The notes under the pieces are model-generated. The model saw only the letters and a list, made by a program, of their open reading frames with translations. It ran no database searches and was not told where the DNA came from. The position numbers were made by a program, and so were the translations under genes. A DNA stretch of 64,000 bases from Venturia oleaginea (taxonomy: Eukaryota > Ascomycota > Dothideomycetes > Venturiales > Venturiaceae): the NCBI GenBank assembly GCA_013176395.1, contig JABMLP010000003.1, forward strand, positions 1,550,001-1,614,000. Direction: 5' to 3'. This document shows positions 44,535 to 54,833 of the stretch, in pieces; the first letter of the stretch is position 1, and each line of letters begins with the position of its first letter.

Positions 44535-45860
44535 CTGAAGGTGCGATGAGGGTCTTGAGGAGGGACTGAGGAGAGAAGAGGAGGTGTGGACTGAAGATTG
44601 CTGTGAGGTGAAGGAGGGAGGAGAGATTGGGGTGGAAGTTGTTTATTTATTAACGGCGCGTTACCAGGGCGCGCCGTGTCCGTTACCACGCCCTCACCTG
44701 GACTCGCAATGTTTGGGTCCTCACGATGCTTGGCATATTGAATCCTGGTGTTGTAAAAATCCTGGACCCTGGATTTACAACAACAATAGCCAACTCGGAG
44801 TGAACGGGGGGGCATAGTTCGACGGCGCCGGTCCATGGACAAGGCGCGGTCTGGAAAGTGACGAAAGGCTTTTTTATCCCAGAGAGTTGGGTTTTTGCAA
44901 TTGTAGATAGAGATTGTGGGCACACGGCACATAAGCCATTACATACCACGTAAAATCCGATTATTATTATTAGATGGTGCTCCCAAACGCAGTTCACATA
45001 TTAAGAACCAGACTCAAAATTCCTCCTTGCATTTTGCCTTGGTATCGGCTATTTACTGGTTTTGATAGAAGACCGAGAACTCAATCTCAGCACCACCGAG
45101 CAATATGCGAAGCTCAAAATTGGGCGCTCTGAACCTAATGCCGTTGGCACCCCTTTTACTTGTCTCGGGCCATAACCTCGCGTGCTCAATTTGTCAAAAG
45201 GTAGATGAAGCAGACTGAAGTCTGAATTGATGATCGTGGGCATGCCCATATATATACACGATTGAGGGGCTCGTGCTCAAGCTAGTACAAATGAGGTGAA
45301 TGAAATGAGTTCATTTGACACAATTTCCCACCTGACGGAACAGAGCTCCTTGACGCCTATTCAAGCATATGTCAGTATTGTCAAACATATTGGAACATCT
45401 GGAGCTGCACTCACTGATCTCTTTCCTAGCCCAGGGCTTATTTTCTGAGCAATAGAGAAGCTCAATTCCGGAAGTCTCTACGCGGCCCTTCATGGCTGTG
45501 CGAAACCCTACATGGCCGAGAATTTATTGGCATGATACCAATATCAATTTGTTCTCTTCAATACGATTACCCTGTTCAAAGGATAAGCATTTGCTCTGGG
45601 ATGGATGAATCGAGCCTTTACTTTTCTGCGACCCAATTCATTTGAGTACTCGCTCGCACCACGACTTCCAGACATTCCGGTCGATCTCTTGCCTGATGTA
45701 TGTTTAAGTCGAAAAGCATATCCCAGCAGTGTCCGTAGCTGTAGCGAGTAAGCCTCGAGGTCACAGTCTTGCTCGCGCCAGCGGGTCAACGAGTGGAGTT
45801 TTCCAGACCCCCACAATGTGGCGCCACGACAAATTGAAGATGTCAGTGATTGAGCTTAGG
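44535..45860. other. Left part of the inverted-repeat spacer
   Basis: No gene recognised. It holds a few open frames without domains. Confidence 0.4.
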
Positions 45861-45949
45861 GTAAACTTACCGGTTAATTGCCGTTTAAACACATACATCA
45901 AAAAATTTAGCCAACACATACATCCAATTGCTAGGACATACATTGAAAA
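45861..45949 (+). repeat. MULE left terminal inverted repeat
   Basis: 89 bp, includes several CACATACATC/GGACATACATT words; its inverse is 47947-48035. Confidence 0.85.
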
Positions 45950-46090
45950 AAATTGCTGATACATCCATTGCTCTAATTGGTCAATTTCGTGCATCTTTCG
46001 CGAACACGCGTACGTGACTCTAAATTTTGTTTACCACATTTTGATATCTACATTTTTTACTTAATACAACTCAACACTACGCACTCAATT

Positions 46091-47662
46091 ATGCCTCGCA
46101 CATCGTCATTCGAAAGCCCTGGGTCTGAAGATAAGCCTCCCTATCCATCCCTCACCATTGGTATGCAATTTGACTCCCTGGAAGACGGCGCAAATGCAGT
46201 CACAGATGCGATTATTGAAGCCCACGAATCTTTCAAAGTGTTGAATGGAAACGGCAAATTTTGGGAAGCAGAATGTCGACAAAAGATAGCTGAGACTTGT
46301 GGTTTTAAGGTATTATTCAGTCTCTCAATTCAGCCCTTTGCTAATACCTTAAAGGCGCGCATTGCCTTCATTGGCGACGACCCTCGACCAACTTTACGCA
46401 TTTTCATACCTCATACCTGTCCAGTCTCTACTCATTATGGTTGGCGACGTCCTCATAGTGTTGCATACCAAAAGCGCTTGAATGGAGACCTTATCACCAA
46501 CGATAGAACCACTAAGCCAAAAGCCGTAAAGAGTAATGCTCGTATGAAGGCTGGCATCACTCTCTCGTACAGCCAAGCCCATCGCACAAAGGCGGCTATT
46601 TTACGAGACCTTGACGGAGACTCAAACATACAATTTCAGTTGATCAAACCAATGTTATCGTATCTTCGACAACGCGGCAATCTACTCGAAGGCAGCGGCT
46701 TCACTAACGACATCTACCAAACAATCATAGAAGCCGGAACATACAATGGAGCCTTCTACAGATTCAAGAGAGCAGAGAATAATGTCTTCCTCGCCGCCGC
46801 AGTGCTACCAACGGTAGTCCTTGTGAGGCTTCATGAGTCTCCCGGCGCTGCAGGCTGGGTTGTAGACCTTGATAAAGGAGTCTGCGATTGCCTAGAATGG
46901 CAGGACCATCGTCTACCATGTGCTCACGTTTTTGCGGCCATTCTAGCTCTCAAATACGACCTCAAAATTGTGTATACGGACGGCAATTCTACTATTTACG
47001 AGCGCAGTCAATACCGCAAAGCCTACAGCGGCTCACTACGCCCAGTTTTGATCAAGAATCTCATTCCAGATGGTCAAACTCTCCCTAGTGAGCCAAATCG
47101 TAAGCCAGGACGTCCGAAGCATCTTCGTATGCGCAAGCATAATGTGAATAGCCGTATTCGAAAGGACTCTCAACGCAAAGGAGCCACGGCCGCTGAACGA
47201 TCAACCCAGGGTAAAAAATCATCAAAAGTAGCGTCTAAAACCGCTACCAAAGGCCGCCGGAAGCGTAATGAAACCATCGAAATCTCAGACGAGTCTTCAT
47301 CATCTAGCGACTCGGAATCTGACGAAGAAGCGGCGGTATTTGATCACGATCTTGAAGCCGAAATGGATGCTACTTACGATGTGATTATATCTTCTCGTCA
47401 GGCCCAAAACACCGAGATTTCTGAAGATGAGGCCGCCTTTGACGATGCTGACGATGCTCTTGAAGAGCTTCTACAGATTAAGGCTACTCAGGTTAGTCAG
47501 AAAGAGCCATTACCACCAAAAGTTACCAAGAAGCGCTCTCGCAATACAGCAGAAACTCAGACTTTAATACTACAGGCTTGCAACAAACGCCCAAAACGTT
47601 CACAAGGCAATTGCCGTTACTGCGGCTCTCCAAATCACTCAGGAACTGCTTGTACAAGGTGA
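46091..47662 (+). CDS. MULE-encoded FAR1-like/SWIM zinc-finger protein lacking the DDE domain
   Basis: ATG 46091 to stop 47662, 523 residues, uninterrupted. Residues 20-125 resemble a FAR1/WRKY-GCM1-type DNA-binding domain (IIEAHESFKVLNGNGKFWEA, AETCGFKVLFSL, IFIPHTC). Residues 150-200 match the MuDR region (AHRTKAAILRDLDGD). The text then passes straight to YNGAFYRFKRAENN and the SWIM zinc finger (VCDCLEWQDHRLPCAHVFA, CxC and CxH ligands). The tail has an AT-hook-like basic part, an acidic Ser-rich part and a C-terminal zinc knuckle CRYCGSPNHSGTAC. The roughly 200-250 residue transposase core normally between these parts is absent, although the frame stays open. The protein could still bind MULE ends or act as a transcription factor (inference). 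Confidence 0.72.
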   Translation: MPRTSSFESPGSEDKPPYPSLTIGMQFDSLEDGANAVTDAIIEAHESFKVLNGNGKFWEAECRQKIAETCGFKVLFSLSIQPFANTLKARIAFIGDDPRPTLRIFIPHTCPVSTHYGWRRPHSVAYQKRLNGDLITNDRTTKPKAVKSNARMKAGITLSYSQAHRTKAAILRDLDGDSNIQFQLIKPMLSYLRQRGNLLEGSGFTNDIYQTIIEAGTYNGAFYRFKRAENNVFLAAAVLPTVVLVRLHESPGAAGWVVDLDKGVCDCLEWQDHRLPCAHVFAAILALKYDLKIVYTDGNSTIYERSQYRKAYSGSLRPVLIKNLIPDGQTLPSEPNRKPGRPKHLRMRKHNVNSRIRKDSQRKGATAAERSTQGKKSSKVASKTATKGRRKRNETIEISDESSSSSDSESDEEAAVFDHDLEAEMDATYDVIISSRQAQNTEISEDEAAFDDADDALEELLQIKATQVSQKEPLPPKVTKKRSRNTAETQTLILQACNKRPKRSQGNCRYCGSPNHSGTACTR

Positions 47663-47946
47663 GGGAAGTAGATAGGAAGAGCGGAGTTGACGGGGGTTGT
47701 AATAGAGGGAGGGAGGGAGGGAGGTTAGGAGTTTGTTGGAGTAGTTTAATAAATAGGATATTAGCTGACTCTGAATTGCTCAAAAATGCAATAAAAGCCT
47801 TCTATATACTATTGACATGCGGTATAGCGCGTATACTTACTGCGACTGCGACGTTGTCGCCATCAAAAGGTGGGTCAAATTCATAGACAAAATTTATTGC
47901 TAATACATACATTTACAGTCTAGAATGTATGCAAATGTATGCGCAG

Positions 47947-48035
47947 TTTTCAATGTATGTCCTAGCAATTGGATGTATGTGTTGGCTAGATTTTTTGATG
48001 TATGTGTTCATACGGCAATCAACCGGTAAACTTAC
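47947..48035 (-). repeat. MULE right terminal inverted repeat
   Basis: 89 bp, inverse of 45861-45949. Confidence 0.85.
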
Positions 48036-48110
48036 GCTCCATTTACTCGCAACACCTGGATGTTGTTGCTTTTGTTAGACAATCTAAGTCGGTTGTGTAG
48101 GGTTGTGTAG

Positions 48111-48738
48111 GTACTTGTTCGCACCAAATCCACCGACTAGAAGAATCGCCTACTAACATCAGCAGTTTGCTTTGTCAACTCATGTGTAAACTTGCCTTGA
48201 CATTAACGCTGTTGTCCTTTTGACTCCTCGATCTGTTTGTCCACAAGTTGGAATATCTTGTTAATGACAATGTCGGATATGGTCCTCACTGAATCTCTGC
48301 ATGATATTAGCCACCCAAGGAGGGCCGCTCCCGATTATCGTACCCCTTGAGTGTGATGGTGTCATCATTGATGCCTTCTGCCAAATCATCGTCTACACCC
48401 TGTAAGTCCACCGAGTAGTCCTTGTGTTACCTGCGTAGAATACTTTGACCGCTTGAACCATCGAAATGCCGACTTAATAGCGGGAACACTATATTCAAAG
48501 CTATGCGGCTGCCAATTTTCACAAGAAATGACTGTTGGCAGTTTCTCTGAATTTGTGAGTGCTTGATTGGGATCGGGCCCGTCGTTGGTGAGTCTCACGG
48601 TCTTATTTCCTGCATTTACAGCCCGGGATACACCCGAATAGCTGCTTGAAGGCAGGGCTTGTCCTCAAAAGGTCACAGAATGACTTTTGTGAATTACTCA
48701 CGTTGTTCCGAAGTCGATACCGACGACGATCTCTGAGA
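48111..48738 (-). pseudogene. Fragment of an Hsp70-like gene, right arm and spacer
   Basis: Mirror of the left-arm fragment: IVVGIDFGTT near 48730, then NDGPDPNQALTNSEKLP. Beyond the arm end (48451) it keeps different Hsp70-like parts, DDDLAEGINDDTITLKGYD and, near 48111-48147, ILLVGGFGANKY, the phosphate-2 region of the family. Stops and frame changes show it is dead. Confidence 0.7.
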
Positions 48739-48831
48739 CCTGTGGCGAATGAAAGCAAGAGCAAGAGCCAGAGCAATGAAATGACCACAATGGGGAAGAA
48801 GGGGCAGTCATATAATATCGCCGGCCGTGTT

Positions 48832-49060
48832 CGTCGAGAGACTGCAATCCATAGACCATCCAGGCCTTCGAGGTATTAATGAAATATCTCGGCTATATCT
48901 CTTTTGACGAGTTATGGGCCTCGAGATTAGCGGTGCAAATGGCCTCGAACCGTTTCTGGTAACCATTTCTGGTAGGCTCGTCACGATTCTGACAGACCGG
49001 TTATTGATGGAAATTGGATGGGTCGAGCTTATCCTACGGTTCTACTGGCAGAGGCAGGGG
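48832..49060 (+). pseudogene. Fragment of a hydantoinase/DUF917 gene, right arm
   Basis: Encodes in broken frame VERLQSI...MGLEISGANGLEPFLV, matching VERLQSIETIH and MGLEIGGANGLEPFLV of the intact gene at 24146-27180. The nucleotide match extends over about 210 bp with scattered substitutions and a few small indels. No intact ORF. Confidence 0.82.
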
Positions 49061-49326
49061 AACTGCTCCAAAACTTTATCGGGATCTGTCCATTACTCTG
49101 ATCAATCCTGATGGAGTCATCAAGAGAGATTCACAGCTGATATTGTTATTCGTAAAGATCGTTAACAGACTTTCTAAATGGCTAGGAGCTGCAGGATACC
49201 TCCCTTTAAATATTAAAGAGCTGGGATCAGAGAGGAAGTCGGCTTCGTGACTATACAGTAAGATCACTCTTGAAAATATATATATGCTCATTAATCCATA
49301 CAGCTAGCGATAAATCTACTACCTTT

Positions 49327-49715
49327 TCAAGCACAAAAAGCGAAATCGTCTGCACAAGTCGACTTCAACGGAATCGCGTAGCCACCGATTTTTTGACAGC
49401 TAGCGTTGAAAGCTTTATGGCAAGGTTTCTGACACTATATAATAGTTAATATTAGTATATGTCATATACCGCAGCTCGGTGGCGAAGACTTACGTCAACA
49501 TGATCCGTGCCTGGAAAGACCCGAGTTCCTTTCGAATCACGGCAAGATTGTGTCGTCGCTGCAGGAACATGCACCCCGTTCGGGTCTCCAGCTACTCGAC
49601 ACTGGCATGCAAGAGCCGATCTATGAAAGTAACTTTAGCTCAAGGGTACGTATAACTAACAATATACTACTTACCCAGACAGCGCGAGGACAATTAATTG
49701 CTTCAACGTGTACAT
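49327..49715 (-). CDS. Small secreted cysteine-rich protein (effector-like), right copy
   Basis: Exons 49715-49675, 49620-49494 and 49434-49327, mirror image of 43081-43469 with the same length and splice sites. The coding sequence differs by two bases only, both changing residues of the signal peptide (Trp4 to Leu, Leu8 to Ile). The mature protein with its eight cysteines is identical. Both copies read toward the centre of the inverted repeat and start downstream of the minisatellite. Confidence 0.8.
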
Positions 49716-49763
49716 TTTTAAATCGGGTGCGAAGGAGTAATCAACGCGTTTCCTGTAAAGAGG

Positions 49764-50015
49764 AAGAATCGGTCGTGTAGTAGAATCAGTCGTGTAGTAG
49801 AATCAGTCGTGTAGTAGAATCAGTCGAGTAGTAGAATCAGTCGTGTAGTAGAATCAGTCGTGTAGTAGAATCAGTCGTGTAGTAGAATCAGTCGTGTAGT
49901 AGAATCAGTCGTGTAGTAGAATCAGTCGTGTAGTAGAATCAGTCGTGTAGTAGAATCAGTCGTGTAGTAGAATCAGTCGTGTAGTAGAATCAGTCGTGTA
50001 GTAGAATCAGTTGTG
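49764..50015. repeat. 17-bp minisatellite, about 15 copies
   Basis: Unit AGTCGTGTAGTAGAATC, very homogeneous. It is the expanded counterpart of 42921-43030, upstream of the right secreted-protein gene. Confidence 0.92.
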
Positions 50016-50700
50016 GAGTAGAGATCGTTCGATTTGGGAAATGGGAGCAGAGGCGTCTGGTTTTATAGATCAAGATACCATAGATTCCGTGCAAAGTTGT
50101 AGACGAGACGAGGGTGGCTTCGACAATTATTGTTCGTATACTCTGGCCCACTTGATTTGCCTCCAGATCAATACAAAATCTATCCTTGCACTGATCGCCC
50201 GTGTATTTGCAACTTTGCACGGAAGCTAGGGTATATACCATTACCTTCTTACCCATTCAATCTCAGTTCCCAGGACAGAACCACCTCCGCCCCACCCCCT
50301 TTATAGGAGTTGGCGGAAGTTATATACTCCATCCGGGGCAGCTCGGAATAACGAGGAGAGGCGTATTACTAGAACTGCAATGCGCAACAGCCAAAACTGC
50401 ACGAATTTTCACTATGTTGTCGTTCGTGCATTAACGGAGACATTCTTGAAGTTTGTTGACCAACCAGACGGATCTCCTTTTCCAGCAGCTCTGCCCAACA
50501 GTGAAACCTAGCCCAAATACGTTGATTAATTATTTCGAACCCTTTTAAGTAATTAAACTCCTCTAAATAGTCATCGCTTCAACCTTGTGGGGAAAGCGAC
50601 AGGTAGGCTCGGTATATCTAAAAAAGTCTCCGGAACGGCCACATCCAAGTCCTTTGCTATTATTGTAATCTATCACCATGGCGTAGATAAAAACTGCGGG

Positions 50701-51160
50701 CGTCCCCGTTGGTGCTCAAAGCCCAATACTTAACGAAATATTGTAGTTCTGAAGTGAACGAGAATATTTGCAACATGTACTCGAGTCGTTTTCCAAGAGC
50801 CAAGACAGCCATGGATCAGGACCCGAAGAATTTTTGAAGGATTTTTATGAGATTGTAATTAAATTTCGAGATCTCCAATTACTGTGGTCTCAGGGTTTTT
50901 AAATATCTATCGGACCTACAGCATTCTAACTTTGGCAAGGATTTACAAGGATATTTTTGCTGTAAAGGGGATGCGAGGCAAGGTTGACAAGGTTGGGGCT
51001 GCTTGACATTTAAAACCCTTGAGACCATAGTATAGAACAGGAAGTTTATGGGGCGTAGTGGCCAAATCGACGTTAAACGACGTTTTTGATCGGCATAATC
51101 TTTATACAGCCGTCTTGGCTATCAGAAAACGACTCGAGTGCATGTTACAAATGTTCTTGC
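50701..51160. other. Flank of the right arm, no gene recognised
   Basis: The last five bases (CTTGC) are the left target-site duplication of the solo LTR that follows. Confidence 0.45.
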
Positions 51161-51331
51161 TGTGACGGCACGGAATATCCATACGAAGGCACAAGACACT
51201 TCAGAACATGTCATCGAATTACACTTAGGATCTAAGGTAGAGAGGTAAGAGTTTCGTAAGGAAACTCCGACTAAGTAGAAAGTGCATGAGCCACAGCATG
51301 TGATTTAAAGGTCACGTGCCGTGCCGTCACA
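51161..51331. mobile_element. Solo LTR (171 bp) with intact target duplication
   Basis: TGTGACGGCACGG...CCGTGCCGTCACA, flanked by CTTGC at 51156-51160 and 51332-51336. Internal sequence closely matches 41784-41956. Confidence 0.88.
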
Positions 51332-52456
51332 CTTGCTCACTTGAGAATTGTGGTTTGTGCATCAACATGGACATTCTTCAAGCTTCATGTCGGACAAACT
51401 AAGAGGCACCCGCAATTTTTTTCTAAGCCAAATTGATGCATTGACGGCTAAGGTATATCTTTTTAGAAGAGATCCTATTTACTTGAGTGGTGTTATTGTG
51501 GTCTGTGCATCAACGTGGACATTCTCAAGCGTCTGACTGATTGACTGAGTGATTCTACTACGTGAGCTCTACCCCATAGCAGAACTTAGCTGAAACACGT
51601 AGATCAGTTAAATCTTACCCCTCATGTAGTATGGTCTCCTCTAAGAATAGGTTATAAAAGCCTCGACTATATAGAGAGGTTCTATACGAGTCCTTAGCAG
51701 TTTATATATTATTACCCCAGCGTAGATTAGTGTAAGAGTTCAACCCTCAAAGGTGTTTCGCAAGTGAGGGAAGACAGCTTATATTTCAAGTATCTAAGTA
51801 CAGAGAAGAAAGTGTAAGTATAGGAAGGATAGCTAGTATATATAATCCTCCTCTTACAATAGATCCTTCTAGAAAGTATCTTTAAATGGAAACGTGACAG
51901 CTTGCAAAATAGAACATGGCAGCTTGCGAAATAGAACATGACAGCTTGCAAAATAGAACATGACAGCTTGCAAAATAGAACATGACAGCTTGCAGAATAA
52001 CAAGAGAACAATTGGAAATCCAGTCATGGATAAGCTAGAGAGAAGGATTCCATCCCTTAACAATTAGAATTGCGGACGTTACTTTCAGTTAGTCAGTCAA
52101 AATCTAGAGAAGATCCACGTTGATGCACAAAGTACAATAATTAATTGAGCTACGGGTTTTGGCAAATCCGTAGGTTCCGAGAGCTCTCAGATTTACTCAC
52201 TCAGTCGAGCGGAGCCTTGCGAGAGGTCAAAGTCTATAGTCATAGGTCTTTCGTCCATGTGGATTGAGTTTGCACAAGCAATCTTTGGGACTGTGTTGTA
52301 GACGTAAGTGATATAATCTTTTAAAATGCTTGTCATTCAAGTATATGAGCATATTTTTTTCAAGTCACGAACCTCCTAGCTAGGAAGTTCAAGGACCCTG
52401 AAATACTATAATTAGAAGTCTGTTTAGTAAGACCTACATAGTAAGTGCTTCGTATA
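51332..52456. other. Non-coding stretch with short repeats
   Basis: A roughly 35-bp unit (GTGCATCAACATGGACATTC core) occurs at about 51345-51380 and again at about 51500-51532. A 22-bp tandem array follows at 51896-51999. No gene recognised. Confidence 0.5.
51896..51999. repeat. 22-bp tandem repeat, about 4.7 copies
   Basis: Unit GACAGCTTGCAAAATAGAACAT with single-base variants. Confidence 0.9.
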
Positions 52457-53138
52457 ACGTATTCGATCACCCAACCGGTCAAAATTTCTTGGCACGACCA
52501 TCTTATATTACGACTCTTCAATTTCATCGCTATTAACAATAGATTCTAAGTCCGTCATGCTGCTATCTGATTCAAAAGATATCTCGATATCTTTTTTACA
52601 AGTTCGCGCATTATGCCCAGTTGCGCCGCAGTTCCCATAGCGCCGTTGAGTTGGTCGGGCTGTTTTCGATCCCTGAGGCGCTACAGACGCCTCTGCAGCT
52701 ACCTGCGCTGCTGCAGTCCCATACTCTATAGTACCACCTTGCTGGATCCACTTCCTTTTGCGCCATTTTTGCTTCGTCATTACTGCCAATTGCTCTTCAA
52801 GCTCGCGGTTGCGCGCAACAAGTAGAGCGTTTTGGTGTAGCATCAATTCAGCGCCCTTGACAAGCTGGGAAAAGCCTGCCTGGGCAGTAACTGGATAAAT
52901 GGGACTCCTCTGACGCGATCGGAGAGGGTTTGTTGTTGAACGTTGAAGGCGCTCGCAGCAGCCCGTTGGCTTCGGAGTTGGCCGGTATTCAAAGCGTGGA
53001 TTGCAAGCTGAATTCTCCCTTCGTGTTGGAGTAGTAACTCATTACGTTATTGAGACATAGTAGAATAAGAAGAGTAGTTGGGGTCTTGGCAAATTTTGAC
53101 CGCTTGGGTGATCTGACGGGTTGGGTGATCGAATACGT
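52457..53138 (-). mobile_element. Deletion derivative of a pogo/Fot1 (Tc1-mariner) transposon, 682 bp
   Basis: Perfect 20-bp terminal inverted repeats, ACGTATTCGATCACCCAACC at the left and its inverse at 53119-53138, flanked by TA on both sides. On the minus strand an N-terminal psq-type helix-turn-helix piece (from ATG 53058; EGRIQLAIHALNTGQLRSQR, QQTLSDRV) is followed almost directly by the transposase C-terminus (KWRKRKWIQQGGTIEYGTAA, CGATGHNARTCKK knuckle, ending at 52508). The DDE core is deleted and codon 4 is TAA. Such a remnant could be mobilised only in trans. Confidence 0.85.
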
Positions 53139-54833
53139 TACCGTATATTCCGCTCAAAATCGCCCCACCCGTAGGAATTATAGGATAAATGAAGTCCTAG
53201 CTTAGCAATCCCTTTTCCCGGTTTCGGCGCTATTAGTAGAAACCGATAATCATCCTAGTAAAGTCCTAGGGATCTCTTTAGTAGATTGTTATAGAAGCTA
53301 ATGGGGTAATCTTAACAAAATCGGAATTAAAATGGTTGAGAGCGATGCTGAGTGACACCGATGATTCTCGCATCCTCATCTTCTTCGTCTTCTTGGAACT
53401 CTCTTTCGGTCCCGTCTACTGAATTTCTCCGACGGTTGTTCTGATTTGTTTTTCGAAGGCCTGGTTGAGGGATATAGAGACGCAGAGATCAACTGGGCGA
53501 AATCAACCAGCTTTCTTCATGGTATCCCGGAAGGATGCCTTACTATTATCAACTGCGCATTCTTCGATTGGGAGGGCGTCGACTTTTGGTACTTTATAAC
53601 TGACTAGGTCCTGTCCATCCGGTGGGCTTTGGGCTATATCCTGTGTTTTTGTCCGGTAACGAGACGAACAAGTACTTTACACAGAACTTCGAAGGAGGGG
53701 AGTTGAGCCTTGGAAGCTGTGGACTGTGCAGAGTCAGAAAAGCTTGGAGATTCCTCTTCATTAGAACGCGCTGTAGCAGTGAAGTTCTTGCTCCTCTGCT
53801 ATCCTGAGGCCTTTTTTCAACTAACAGTCTTCCTATTTCTGCTTTGTCCTTGGCCTCTGGATGGAAGCGACGTCGCGTAGATCCGCCCCTGAGGACTCCA
53901 CAGGCTCGTTGTTCTATGGGAAAGCATCGAGACCCAACTTCAATGATATATGTAGACGAGGCGCCGCGGAGATCCCAGTTCCCTTCCTCTTCACCTGTCC
54001 AACATGTGTAGAGGTCGGTCCTCACCTCCATGACCGCCTCCATTAATAAATGACCAAGTTTGGTAAAATTTCCGTTTCCGGCTTGTTGTTCTTTCGATCA
54101 GGACTCCAAGACTTTGTACGATCAAGTTTACAAGAAGAGTTGGAAATTTACCAATAGCCGCCATCGGACCAGACCACAAGCCTTTCTTCGTCGTATGGCA
54201 GTGTTTCTTCGTCTCTTGCTCGAGAACCAGAAAGAAAAACCTCAGTGGCGGGAAAGCACCCAGGTCTCAAGCCTCCACTCTCGCAACGAGTGGCACGGCG
54301 AGCCTGGATTCGGTTCTGTACTTTGAGCGGAAGGCTGAGAATTGTCTCTTGTTTCATACTACAGATTGGCAGCTCTGCAAGGGGAGGTGGATCAAGGAAG
54401 TTGGTGTCAACACTAAATAATCTATTAGCGATCTCTTCGAGGCTGTAGCTTCCTGGACAGCAAAGATATACCTGACGGAATTGTCCACCGGAGATACTTT
54501 GGTTGTCGGAGATTCTGGGAGGTCCAATGGCGAGGCTGCATTCAAGTTCACCACAGGTGTCTCGTGATTCGTGGTAGTTTTTGCGGGTGAGGGTATGCTA
54601 ATCGAATTCGATGACTTTGGAAGCTTTAACGGTGGAACTGCACTCTTGACCACGGCCAGTTTTCCTCGATGGGGAATAGACGTCGCAGGCGTGGGTATAC
54701 TATTCGAATTAGCTTGACAAGATCCTAGTATTGTTCAGGCGATCCATTCAACGATACAACAAGACTTTCATACAATATCTGCGAACAGATAAGAAGTCCA
54801 ATTGAAGCGTCAAGATTTCTGGTCCAGGCCTAC
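53139..54833. other. No confident gene; possible 3' remains of the peroxidase gene
   Basis: Open frames up to 149 codons occur on minus (53594-54043), and a Pro/Ser-rich minus frame at 54354-54653 follows the peroxidase exons. None shows a domain I can name. Confidence 0.4.

Larger units (their letters stand above)
45861..48035 (+). mobile_element. Mutator-like element (MULE) with 89-bp terminal inverted repeats
   Basis: Terminal inverted repeats of equal length at 45861-45949 and 47947-48035, with a few mismatches. Outer ends are GTAAACTTACCGGT on the left and, reversed, GTAAGTTTACCGGT on the right. It contains one long ORF. Flanks GAGCTTAGG and GCTCCATTT do not form the 8-11 bp duplication usual for MULEs. 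It lies in the spacer between the arms of the long inverted repeat. Confidence 0.8.
48451..50700 (-). repeat. Right arm of the 2.3-2.5 kb inverted repeat
   Basis: Reverse complement of 41957-44408. It has one copy of the 284-bp unit, about 15 minisatellite units, no LTR, and about 130 bp more of the hydantoinase-gene scrap than the left arm. Confidence 0.9.

Noticed and set aside
44640..44700. GGCGCG-rich palindromic stretch as an origin or regulatory site
   Set aside because: Only short GC-rich words, no extended symmetry or neighbouring context.
49764..50015. CRISPR array
   Set aside because: The 17-bp units are contiguous without spacers and the genome is eukaryotic; it is a minisatellite.
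51896..51999. CRISPR-like repeat
   Set aside because: 22-bp units directly adjoining, no spacers.
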